Below, one piece after another: positions 36,380-43,812 of a stretch of DNA of 64,000 nucleotides (its first letter is position 1; each line of letters opens with the position of its first letter). Origin of the DNA: an uncultured Lysobacteraceae bacterium (GTDB taxonomy: Bacteria > Pseudomonadota > Gammaproteobacteria > Xanthomonadales > Xanthomonadaceae); the NCBI GenBank assembly GCA_902825775.1, contig CADECF010000010.1, forward strand, positions 62,001 through 126,000. Reading direction: 5' to 3'. The position numbers and the translations under genes are program-made. Below the pieces are notes generated by a model. It was not told the DNA's origin. It searched no databases and was given only the letters and a program-made list of their open reading frames with translations.

Positions 36380-38568
36380 TCGCGCGTTCGCCCCATCACG
36401 AATGGTTGTTCGCCGCCGGTCTCGTGGTGCTGGCGGCCGTATGCGCGGCCAGCGTACTCGCGGCCTCGTTTGCGACCCATCAGGAAGTCGCGGTGCGCAT
36501 CACGCCGCTGACGGCGGGCGCGACCACGACTCCGGACGGCGACGGCATCGATGTTCCGGCCAACCGCGTCGCGCCGTCCATAGCGCGACTGCGCTTCGAG
36601 CTGCCGCAGGCCGATACCCAGGATCAGCGCTGGGTGGTGATGTTCAATCGCGACATCGTCGAAGAAATCTCAGTCGGCAATGCGCAGTGGCGCGGGCCGA
36701 CGCGCCGCTTCTTCGCGCCGCAGGCGGACGAGGGGGCGATTCCATCCGTGTTCCTGTTCCCGCTGCCGGAACAATGGCAGGGATCGGTAGTCCTGGATAT
36801 GCAGGTGCGCTCGGGCGTCGGCAGCATGCTGCGGCCGCGGGTGATGAGCGAGAACACCGCGACCCGCATCGAACAGCGCACGATCGGCTTGGCCATGTCG
36901 ATCTATGCCAGCCTGTTCATGCTCGCGCTGGTGATGCTGGCCTTGTTCTATGCGGCGCACGACCGCGCCTTCCTGGCCTATTTCGGTTTCGCGCTGAGCG
37001 GGTTGCTGATGATCGCCGCGCTCAACGGCCATCTCTATTTGCTGCCGGGCTTCGACTTGCTGGCATCGTGGCGCGAACAGGGCATCGCGGCCTTGACCAT
37101 GCTGTTCAGCGCGGCGGCGCTGCAGATCCTGGCGCTGTACGCCGGTTTGCGCGGCGCGTCGCCGCGCGCGGGCAAGGCCGTGACCATCGCCTGCGTCACC
37201 GTACTGGGCATCGCCGGCCTGGCCTTGTTGGGCCTGGAAAGCCTGCGCGGGGCGTTGCAGGTCTTGTCGATGATCGGCTGGATCGGCGCCAGTTTCGGTT
37301 GCATCGCGATTAGCGTCGACGCGGCGCAGCGGCGGGTGCCGATGGCGTTGCCGATCGCATTCTGCTGCATCCTGACCGGGCTCGGCGCGATCGTCGCCGA
37401 GCTGATGTCGCGCGGTTACATCGAAGACCTGTGGTGGACGCGGCGCGGCTATCAAGTGGCGCTGGTGGCCACGGCGGCGATATTGGCGATCGGTTTGGCG
37501 GCGCGGGTCGGCGATTACCGCTCGCAACGCGATCGCGCCAAGCTGGCGCACGAGGATTCCGATCGCCGCGCCGCGCGCGAGGCCGCGCGCCTGGCCCTGG
37601 CCGAAGGCCTGCAGGCGCAGTTGAAGTCGTTGGCCATCGGCGATCTGGAATGGACCGCGTACCGTCGCGTGCTGGACCAGCTGCAGCGCATGCTGAACCT
37701 GGATGCCGCCGCGGTGGCGGTGTTCGGCGCCGACAACCACAGCCTGCTCGTCGCCGAACCTACCGAGCGAAAGCCGCAGTTCGCGCGGATGGTGGCGCAA
37801 CGGCAAAGCGTGCTCAAAGGCTTGGCGCGTACCCGTTCGCCGCTGCAGGTCACGCTCGACGATCCCGGAACACCGACCACCGGTGCGCCGGTGCCTGCGG
37901 TGGTACCGCTGCCGCTGCGCTCGCCGGCCTGGGGCGTGATGATCCTCGAGCGCGCGCGCGGCGAAGGCTTCACCACCGACGAACTGACCTTGGCCAGCGA
38001 ATTCGGCCGCCTGGCGGTGCAGGCCATCGACGAGGCGCATGCCGCCATCCGTCTGCGCCGCTCGGCGGAAATGGATGCGCTTACCGGCGCGCTCAACCGG
38101 CGCACGCTGGACCAGTGGCTGGCGCGCAATTTCAGCGAGGCGCACCGCAACAATCGCGATCTCTCGGTATTGTTCGTGGATCTGGACAATTTCAAGTCGA
38201 TCAACGACACCCACGGCCATGCCGCCGGCGATCATTGCCTGCGGCGGGTGTCCGGCGCGTTGAGCAGCGTGATCGGCAGCAACGAGCTGCTCGGCCGCTA
38301 CGGTGGAGAGGAATTCCTGATCGTTTCGATGCAGTCCACCTCCGACGCCGCCAGGCAGTTGGGCGAACGTATCCGCGCCGCAGTCGAGGATCTGCCCGTG
38401 GAATGGAACGGGCACGCTCTGAAACTCACCGCCAGCGTCGGCGTAGCTTCGCGCTGGCCGCACGAGAGCGCGCCCAACGAAACCATCGAGCGCGCCGACC
38501 GCGCGCTATACGCCGCCAAGCGCGGCGGCCGCAATCGCGTGAGCGTGGCGCCTGCCGTTTTCGTGTGA
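36376..38568 (+). CDS. Membrane diguanylate cyclase with 7TM-type sensor, GAF-like and GGDEF domains
   Basis: About 730 residues. After an N-terminal helix (about 9-32) comes a periplasmic domain, then seven hydrophobic segments (about 170-385) in a 7TM-DISM-like layout, a short coiled-coil linker, a GAF-like domain (about 415-560) and a C-terminal GGDEF domain. The active site reads RYGGEEFLI (643-647 GGEEF) and the nucleotide-binding part is FVDLDNFKSINDTHGHAAGD. An RxxD inhibitory site is missing (SNELLG precedes the active site), so product inhibition is unlikely. It makes c-di-GMP. The ATG at 36376 is preferred; GTG 36319 is the alternative. Confidence 0.88.
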   Translation: MIARSPHHEWLFAAGLVVLAAVCAASVLAASFATHQEVAVRITPLTAGATTTPDGDGIDVPANRVAPSIARLRFELPQADTQDQRWVVMFNRDIVEEISVGNAQWRGPTRRFFAPQADEGAIPSVFLFPLPEQWQGSVVLDMQVRSGVGSMLRPRVMSENTATRIEQRTIGLAMSIYASLFMLALVMLALFYAAHDRAFLAYFGFALSGLLMIAALNGHLYLLPGFDLLASWREQGIAALTMLFSAAALQILALYAGLRGASPRAGKAVTIACVTVLGIAGLALLGLESLRGALQVLSMIGWIGASFGCIAISVDAAQRRVPMALPIAFCCILTGLGAIVAELMSRGYIEDLWWTRRGYQVALVATAAILAIGLAARVGDYRSQRDRAKLAHEDSDRRAAREAARLALAEGLQAQLKSLAIGDLEWTAYRRVLDQLQRMLNLDAAAVAVFGADNHSLLVAEPTERKPQFARMVAQRQSVLKGLARTRSPLQVTLDDPGTPTTGAPVPAVVPLPLRSPAWGVMILERARGEGFTTDELTLASEFGRLAVQAIDEAHAAIRLRRSAEMDALTGALNRRTLDQWLARNFSEAHRNNRDLSVLFVDLDNFKSINDTHGHAAGDHCLRRVSGALSSVIGSNELLGRYGGEEFLIVSMQSTSDAARQLGERIRAAVEDLPVEWNGHALKLTASVGVASRWPHESAPNETIERADRALYAAKRGGRNRVSVAPAVFV

Positions 38569-38608
38569 TGTGGCAACATGGCCGGATCGCGACGGCTATG
38601 GATGCTCC

Positions 38609-39277
38609 ATGCTCACCCTGGTGATCGGCAACAAGAATTATTCCTCGTGGTCGCTGCGGCCCTGGTTGCTGATGCGGCACTTCGGCGTCCCGTTCGCCGA
38701 GCATGCTTTGTCGCTGGATACGCCTTCTTTCTACGAAGAAATCGAGCGCTGGTCGCCCAACCGCAGCGTGCCGGCGCTGCACGACGACGATCTGGTGGTC
38801 TGGGATTCGCTGGCGATCTGCGAGTACGTCAACGAACGCCGCCTCGACGGCCGCGGCTGGCCCGCCGACCCGCGCGCACGGGCGCAGGCGCGATCGGCGG
38901 CGGCCGAGATGCATTCGAGTTTCGTCGCGCTGCGCAAGCAACTGCCGATGAATCTGCGCCGACAGCCCGACGGCTACCGCTGGAACGCCGATGCCGACCG
39001 CGACATCGCGCGCGTGCAGGCGATCTGGCGCGGACTGCGCCAGGCTTATGGCGGCGGCGGTCCGTTCCTGTGCGGAGAGTTCGGCATCGTCGACGCGATG
39101 TTCGCGCCGGTGCTGGTGCGTTTCGCCGGTTACGGCGTGCCGGTCGGCGCCACCGCGCAGGCTTATGGGGAAGCGATCCGCGCTCTGCCCGCTTACGCCG
39201 AATGGCATGCGGCCGCACTGGCCGAAACGATACGTCTGCCCGAAACGGACGACCTGAAAGCGGCACCCGCGACATGA
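38609..39277 (+). CDS. Glutathione S-transferase family protein
   Basis: A 222-residue two-domain GST. The thioredoxin-like N-domain begins LTLVIGNKNYSSWSLRPWLL, where the Ser pair is the likely glutathione-activating residue, and contains SPNRSVPALHDDDLVVWDSL with the cis-proline and glutathione contact. The all-helical C-domain has FLCGEFGIVDAMFAPVLVRF, the N-capping box region of the family. It resembles the YfcF/maleylacetoacetate isomerase branch. The gene overlaps the EamA transporter by four bases. Confidence 0.9.
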   Translation: MLTLVIGNKNYSSWSLRPWLLMRHFGVPFAEHALSLDTPSFYEEIERWSPNRSVPALHDDDLVVWDSLAICEYVNERRLDGRGWPADPRARAQARSAAAEMHSSFVALRKQLPMNLRRQPDGYRWNADADRDIARVQAIWRGLRQAYGGGGPFLCGEFGIVDAMFAPVLVRFAGYGVPVGATAQAYGEAIRALPAYAEWHAAALAETIRLPETDDLKAAPAT

Positions 39278-40194
39278 CCGCAACGCGCACCGACCGCACC
39301 GCGCTGCTGTCGATGCTGGCAGGCGCCGCGCTGATCGGCACCAACGCGATGATGGTGCGCTTCGCCGGCACGCCGCCGACCGTATCGGCGTTCTGGCGGA
39401 TGCTGTTCGCCGGGGCGATGCTGGTGTTGCTGCTGCGCGCGACCGGTCGCTGGCAGAAATTGCCGCGCAGCGTGTGGTTGTGGACATTGCCGCCGGCGAC
39501 GGCGTTCGCTTGCGACCTGTGGCTCTGGCATCGCAGCATCCTGCTGATCGGTCCCGGCTTGGCGACGCTGCTCGGCAATGCGCAGGTGTTCTTCATGGCG
39601 CTGGCCGGCGTGCTGCTGTACCGCGAGCGGCTGGGGCCGCGTTTCCTGGCCGGCATCGTATTGGCCTTCGTCGGTCTGTGGCTATTGCTCGGCAGCGGCT
39701 GGAGTACTTTGCCGCCGCAGTTCCGCTGGGGCGTCTGGCTCGGCCTGGGTACCGGCGTGTGCTACGCGATCTACAACATCACGCTGCGCCGCGCGCAACA
39801 GCATGCGCGCGAAGCCTCGCAGGGACCGGCGCCGATCGAACAAGTGCTGGCGATCGCATCCCTGGGCAGCGCCGTGTTGCTGGGCATGATGGCGGCGGCC
39901 GAGGGCGCATCGTTCGCGATCCCGTCGTGGCAATCGCTGGCGATCCTGCTCACGCTCGCGCTGTTCGGACATTGCCTGAGCTGGGTGCTGATCTCGCGGG
40001 CCATGCCGCACCTGAGCGTGGCGATGATCGGCTTGTTGTTGCTGCTGCAGCCGATCATCGCGTTCCTGCTGGACGTGTGGGCGCTGGACCGTGCGACCAC
40101 GCCGCGCGAGTGGGCGGGTTTGGCGGTCAGCCTGGCCGGCATCTTCCTGGCCGGGCTGAAAGGCCGCTCGCGCCTGCCGGAGCAGCCGGCCTAG
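39274..40194 (+). CDS. EamA/DMT-family transporter
   Basis: A 306-residue inner-membrane protein with ten predicted helices in two EamA halves (about 10-140 and 155-290). The first half has MVRFAGTPPTVSAFWRMLFA, the second GVCYAIYNITLRRAQQ. FMALAGVLLYRERLGPRFLAGIVLAFVG-like ends of each half carry the usual E-R/G pattern. These carriers move amino acids, nucleotide sugars or metabolites; the substrate is unknown. It is coupled to the GST gene by an ATGA overlap. Confidence 0.9.
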   Translation: MTATRTDRTALLSMLAGAALIGTNAMMVRFAGTPPTVSAFWRMLFAGAMLVLLLRATGRWQKLPRSVWLWTLPPATAFACDLWLWHRSILLIGPGLATLLGNAQVFFMALAGVLLYRERLGPRFLAGIVLAFVGLWLLLGSGWSTLPPQFRWGVWLGLGTGVCYAIYNITLRRAQQHAREASQGPAPIEQVLAIASLGSAVLLGMMAAAEGASFAIPSWQSLAILLTLALFGHCLSWVLISRAMPHLSVAMIGLLLLLQPIIAFLLDVWALDRATTPREWAGLAVSLAGIFLAGLKGRSRLPEQPA

Positions 40195-40264
40195 CGCGGC
40201 TGCGGCACCTTGAAGCGGCCGGCGGCGCCCGCACATCGGGAGCAGGCCACTCGGGAGCGCGCGC

Positions 40265-40921
40265 ATGTTGGGTATCGGCGGTTACAAACAACGCATGGTG
40301 GATGCCTCGCGGGCATTGCGCGGACGCGATACGCCCATGCGCGTGGGCAACGCGCATCACGTGCACGGCCGGCCGATCATGGGGGATTTCGCCGGATTGA
40401 AACGCATCCAGTTCGCGCTGGGTTGCTTCTGGGGCGCAGAACGCAAGTTCTGGTCGTTGCCCGGCGTCGAGACCACGGCGGTGGGTTACGCCGGCGGTTT
40501 CACGCCCAATCCCACTTACGAAGAAGTCTGCTCGGGCGAAACCGGCCACACCGAAGCGGTGCTGGTGGTCTACGACGAAGCGAAGATTCCGTTCGAGCAG
40601 TTGCTGAAGACGTTTTGGGAAAGCCACGACCCGACGCAGGGCATGCGCCAGGGCAACGATGCCGGCACGCAGTACCGGTCGGCCGTCTATTGCTACGACC
40701 AGGCGCAGTACGACACTGCCATCGCCAGCCGCGACGCTTACCAGAAGGTGTTGCGTGCGGCCGGTTATGGCGACATCACCACCGAGATCGTTTATCCGGC
40801 GCCGGCGTTCTATTACGCCGAGGAATACCACCAGCAATACCTGTCGAAGAATCCCGGCGGTTATTGCGGATTGGGCGGCACCAATGTCAGTTGCCCGATC
40901 GGGTTGGGCGCCGCCGCTTGA
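40265..40921 (+). CDS. msrA: Peptide methionine sulfoxide reductase MsrA
   Basis: A 218-residue enzyme that repairs methionine-S-sulfoxide in proteins. The catalytic Cys is in [14 protein letters not shown], substrate-binding [20 protein letters not shown] and TGHTEAV follow, the motif [20 protein letters not shown] is intact, and recycling cysteines lie near the C-terminus ([16 protein letters not shown]). The N-terminal 35 residues before the core ([20 protein letters not shown]) are typical of the longer proteobacterial form. It is convergent with oxyR, in an oxidative-stress neighbourhood. Confidence 0.96.
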   Translation: MLGIGGYKQRMVDASRALRGRDTPMRVGNAHHVHGRPIMGDFAGLKRIQFALGCFWGAERKFWSLPGVETTAVGYAGGFTPNPTYEEVCSGETGHTEAVLVVYDEAKIPFEQLLKTFWESHDPTQGMRQGNDAGTQYRSAVYCYDQAQYDTAIASRDAYQKVLRAAGYGDITTEIVYPAPAFYYAEEYHQQYLSKNPGGYCGLGGTNVSCPIGLGAAA

Positions 40922-40930
40922 TCATCCTTG

Positions 40931-41045
40931 AAGAGCGGGGCTTGCCCCGCTGCTCTTGCAGTCGCTCTTTGTAAGAGCGGCTTTAGCCGCGAGCTTTGAT
41001 CCTGTTTGTTCTGGCAAAAGTTCGCGGCTAAAGCCGCTCCCACAA
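40931..41045. repeat. Family C hairpin followed by paired REP-like element (TTTAG type)
   Basis: AGAGCGGGGCTTGCCCCGCT at 40931-40950 is a family C hairpin. Bases 40971-41045 carry AGAGCGGCTTTAGCCGCGAG and its inverted partner TTCGCGGCTAAAGCCGCTCC. They lie between the convergent genes msrA and oxyR. Confidence 0.88.
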
Positions 41046-41084
41046 GAGTGCTCCGAATTCATGCCGTGGGTCTTCTGCTTTAGC

Positions 41085-41153
41085 TGTCATCCCGAGCGCA
41101 GCGAGGGATCTGCTTGCACTCGAAGCAGATCCCTCGCTGCGCTCGGGATGACA
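41085..41153. repeat. Perfect 31-bp inverted repeat with 7-base loop
   Basis: Arms 41085-41115 and 41123-41153 are exact reverse complements, beginning TGTCATCCCGAGCGCAGCGA and closing around the loop GCACTCG. A stem this long and perfect, between the convergent msrA and oxyR genes, would strongly impede transcription from both sides, and it resembles a transposed or recently duplicated repeat. Confidence 0.9.
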
Positions 41154-41211
41154 GACAAAAGATTCGCGGCTGACGAGGACACGGCCGACAAGGACGCAGC
41201 CAAAGCCGCTC

Positions 41212-42132
41212 CTACGAAGCGCGCGACGTACGCGCAGCGAACAGATCCTGCGGCAATGCGCGGAACACTTCCGCCAACTGCAACAGAAACTCATGCATCG
41301 CCGAGCTCTTGCGCCACACCAGCGCGATGCGGCGGCTGGGTTGGGAATCCTTGAAGCGCAGCAGATGGATGCTTTCCGAACGCGCCACCGGCGGTTTGGT
41401 CGCCAGCATCGGCAGCAGGGTCACGCCGACGTTGGCGGCCACCATCTGCCGCAGCGTTTCCAGGCTGGTGGCCTGGAAACCCGTTTTTTCCGTGGCGCCT
41501 GACAGCTGGCACACGTCCAGCGCCTGATCGCGCAGGCAGTGGCCGTCCTCGAGCAGCAGCAGGCGCTGGTCGGCCAGATCTTTGAGCGCCAGGCTGTCGC
41601 GCGCGGCCAGTGGATGCTGTTCCGGCACGGCCAGCAGGAAGAATTCCTCGAACAGGAATTCGGTGTGCAGTTGTTCGTCGTGCATCGGCAGCGCCAGCAG
41701 GCCGGCATCGAGCTTGCCGTCGCGCAACCGCGACAGCAGCACATCGCTCTTTTCCTCCACGAGCAGCAGTTCCAGGCGCGGGAAACGCGCACGGATCCGC
41801 GGTACCGCATGCGGCAGCAGGTAAGGGCCCAGCGTGGGGAAGACGCCGAGCCGGATCGTGCCGGCTTCCGGATCCTGGCTGCGGCGCGCCGATTCGCGCA
41901 TCTGTTCCACGTCGCCGACGATGCGGCGCGCGCGCTCGGCGATGTCGCGGCCGGCGGGAGTCAGCATTACCTGGCGCGGCGCGCGTTCGACCAGCGTCAC
42001 GCCGAGTTCTTCCTCAAGCTTCTTGATCTGCGTGGACAGCGTCGGCTGGCTGACGAAGCACGCTTCCGCGGCTCGACCGAAATGCTTGTGGTCGGCGAGG
42101 GCGACGAAATAGCGGAGGTCGCGCAGGTTCAT
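41212..42132 (-). CDS. oxyR: Hydrogen peroxide-sensing LysR regulator OxyR
   Basis: A 306-residue LysR-family regulator. The winged-helix HTH (residues 1-60) has DLRYFVALADHKHFGRAAEA and CFVSQPTLSTQIKKLEEELG. The redox-active pair is Cys199 and Cys208 in LEDGHCLRDQALDVCQ, the same numbers as in E. coli OxyR, forming the disulfide on H2O2 exposure. The remaining effector fold is intact (TLLPMLATKP). It is divergent from ahpC, with an OxyR-like operator between them. Confidence 0.96.
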   Translation of the reverse strand: MNLRDLRYFVALADHKHFGRAAEACFVSQPTLSTQIKKLEEELGVTLVERAPRQVMLTPAGRDIAERARRIVGDVEQMRESARRSQDPEAGTIRLGVFPTLGPYLLPHAVPRIRARFPRLELLLVEEKSDVLLSRLRDGKLDAGLLALPMHDEQLHTEFLFEEFFLLAVPEQHPLAARDSLALKDLADQRLLLLEDGHCLRDQALDVCQLSGATEKTGFQATSLETLRQMVAANVGVTLLPMLATKPPVARSESIHLLRFKDSQPSRRIALVWRKSSAMHEFLLQLAEVFRALPQDLFAARTSRAS

Positions 42133-42139
42133 GGTTGCG

Positions 42140-42176
42140 ATAGTCTACAGCTATCGATAGAATATAAACAATCGAC
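42140..42176. promoter_or_regulatory. Candidate OxyR operator between oxyR and ahpC
   Basis: ATAGTCTACAGCTAT (42140-42154) matches the first half of the OxyR consensus ATAGntnnnanCTAT at nine of ten fixed positions. At the correct 22-base offset (42162) a weaker, AT-rich second half follows. The site ends four bases before a -35-like TTGAAT for ahpC, the position expected for activation, and begins eight bases before the oxyR start codon, fitting autorepression. Confidence 0.6.
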
Positions 42177-42179
42177 TGG

Positions 42180-42207
42180 TTGAATCTATGTTGCGGCGCA
42201 ATAATAG
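42180..42207 (+). promoter_or_regulatory. Predicted ahpC promoter
   Basis: TTGAAT (42180-42185) and TAATAG (42202-42207), separated by 16 bases, resemble sigma-70 -35 and -10 boxes, placing transcription about 50 bases before the AGGAG and ATG of ahpC. It lies just downstream of the candidate OxyR site. Confidence 0.5.
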
Positions 42208-42265
42208 ATCCCGTCGAGCCGCAGCACGCTGCAGGCCAACCCTTTCATCACCCAGGAGCGATCAC

Positions 42266-42805
42266 ATGCTGACCGTCGGCGACAAGCTGCCCACCTTCAA
42301 GCTCAAGGCCACCGTATCCACCGATCTGAATAACGCTTTTGCCGATATCGACAACGATACCTACAAGGGCAAGTGGCAGGTGGTGTTCTTCTGGCCGAAG
42401 GACTTCACCTTCGTCTGCCCGACCGAGATCGCCGGCTTCGCTTCGCACAACCAGGCCTTCCTGGACCGCGACGCGCAGCTGCTCACCGGCAGCACCGACA
42501 GCGAGTTCGTGCACCACGCCTGGCGCACGCACCACAAGGATCTGGCCAACCTGCCGTTCCCGATGCTGGCCGACATCAAGCGCGAGTTCACCAGCGCGCT
42601 GGGCATCCTCGACAAGAACGAAGGCGTCGCCCAGCGCGCGACCTTCATCGTCGATCCGGACGGCGTGATCCGTTTCGTGTACGTCACCGACCTGTCGGTC
42701 GGCCGCAGCCCGGAAGAAGTGCTGCGCGTGCTCGATGCGCTGCAGACCGACGAGCTGTGCCCTTGCAACTGGAAGCAGGGCGACGACGTCCTCAAGGCCG
42801 CCTGA
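42266..42805 (+). CDS. ahpC: Alkyl hydroperoxide reductase AhpC-type peroxiredoxin (AhpD-linked form)
   Basis: A 179-residue 2-Cys peroxiredoxin. The peroxidatic cysteine is Cys51 in KDFTFVCPTEIAGF. The resolving region near the C-terminus is a Cys-x-Cys, DELCPCNWKQGD, the form seen in Mycobacterium tuberculosis AhpC, which is reduced by AhpD. The start at 42266 follows AGGAG at 42254-42258. With ahpD 211 bases downstream and oxyR divergent, this is a peroxide-inducible detoxification locus. A terminator follows, so ahpC is probably also made as its own transcript. Confidence 0.93.
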   Translation: MLTVGDKLPTFKLKATVSTDLNNAFADIDNDTYKGKWQVVFFWPKDFTFVCPTEIAGFASHNQAFLDRDAQLLTGSTDSEFVHHAWRTHHKDLANLPFPMLADIKREFTSALGILDKNEGVAQRATFIVDPDGVIRFVYVTDLSVGRSPEEVLRVLDALQTDELCPCNWKQGDDVLKAA

Positions 42806-42862
42806 TTTCCGGCCTCGCTTAGATTCCGCCGCGTATCCCCTCCCTCGCGTCGGCGGGATCCC

Positions 42863-42892
42863 GAAGGCGGCCACTGGCCGCCTTCGTTTTTT
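42863..42892 (+). terminator. Rho-independent terminator after ahpC
   Basis: GAAGGCGGCC and GGCCGCCTTC form a perfect 10-bp stem around an ACT loop, followed by G and six Ts (42887-42892). It ends transcription from ahpC before the ahpD gene. Confidence 0.93.
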
Positions 42893-42903
42893 CTGGCTCC
42901 GCT

Positions 42904-42990
42904 TTGTAGAGTCGAGCTTGCTCGACTGCTTTTTCCCGGTGCTCGTGGAAACCGGAGAGCAACAGCAGTCGAGCAAGCTCGACTCTACAA
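42904..42990. repeat. Family C hairpin pair, TCGAGCTTGCTCGA version
   Basis: Two perfect 27-base inverted arms (42904-42930 and 42964-42990) carry TAGAGTCGAGCTTGCTCGAC and its complement. Each arm also contains the small palindrome TCGAGC-TT-GCTCGA. It sits between the ahpC terminator and ahpD. Confidence 0.88.
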
Positions 42991-43016
42991 GGGCGGTATA
43001 ACGTAAGGAATTCGAC

Positions 43017-43550
43017 ATGAGCCTTTCAGAGTTACGCAACCAACTCCCCGATTACGCCAAGGACCTCAAGCTCAACCTCGATAGCGTGCTGTCCGACGGC
43101 GGTTCGCCTGGCTTGGACGGCAAGAAGATCCGTGCCGTCGCTCTCGCCTGCGCCATCGCCTCGCGCCACGCGCCGCTGGTGCGTGCGATCGAGACGTTCG
43201 CGGCCGATCAACTGTCGCCGGAAGAAATCTCCGGCGCCAAGGCCGCTGCGGCGATCATGGCGATGAACAATATCTACTACCGCGCCACCCATCTGATCCA
43301 CAACGACGAATACGGCCAGCTGCGCGCCGGTCTGCGGATGAACGTGATGGCCAATTCCGGCCTGGATAAGGTCAGCTTCGAACTGGCCTCGCTGGCGGTC
43401 TCGGCGATCAACGGTTGCGGCGCCTGCATGGATTCGCACGAGCGCACGCTGCGCCAGCACGAGGTCAGTGCGCAGGGCGTGCAGAGCGCGTTGAAGATCG
43501 CAGCGGTGATCCACTCGGTCGCGGTGACCCACGAGCAAGCTGCCGGCTGA
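43017..43550 (+). CDS. ahpD: Alkylhydroperoxidase AhpD
   Basis: A 177-residue carboxymuconolactone decarboxylase-like protein. The redox centre is NGCGACMDSHE with Cys134, Cys137 and His141; a conserved acidic residue upstream (about Glu122) completes the proton relay. In mycobacteria AhpD, with a dihydrolipoamide-based relay, reduces AhpC and also has weak peroxidase activity of its own. MAMNNIYYRATHLI and LRMNVMANSGLDKVSFEL are family segments. It pairs with the AhpC encoded just upstream. Confidence 0.95.
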   Translation: MSLSELRNQLPDYAKDLKLNLDSVLSDGGSPGLDGKKIRAVALACAIASRHAPLVRAIETFAADQLSPEEISGAKAAAAIMAMNNIYYRATHLIHNDEYGQLRAGLRMNVMANSGLDKVSFELASLAVSAINGCGACMDSHERTLRQHEVSAQGVQSALKIAAVIHSVAVTHEQAAG

Positions 43551-43560
43551 GCGGCCTGCG

Positions 43561-43669
43561 CTTTGTAGAGCGGAGCTTGCTCCGCTGCTTCTGCTTTGCT
43601 CGAAAACGACGACGGCGAAAATTTCGGCGCCCGGCCTAAGGGCAGCGGAGCAAGCTCCGCTCTACAAAG
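43561..43669. repeat. Family C hairpin pair, CGGAGCTTGCTCCG version
   Basis: Perfect 28-base inverted arms at 43561-43588 and 43642-43669 carry GTAGAGCGGAGCTTGCTCCG and its complement around a 53-base spacer. The rest of the 262-base gap before the aminopeptidase gene holds no other gene; a GGGGAGACC shortly before its ATG acts as ribosome site. Confidence 0.88.
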
Positions 43670-43812
43670 CCGGAGCGGCGTCGCAAGGCGAGGCGGGAAC
43701 GAAGTCCGGCCTCCCAAAAAAGCAGGCGTTCGGCCCGGTCCGGGACTTTCGTCATGGGCCGCCGGACGCATCGGCTGGTTATCCTCGGAGATCGACCTGG
43801 GGAGACCTACTG

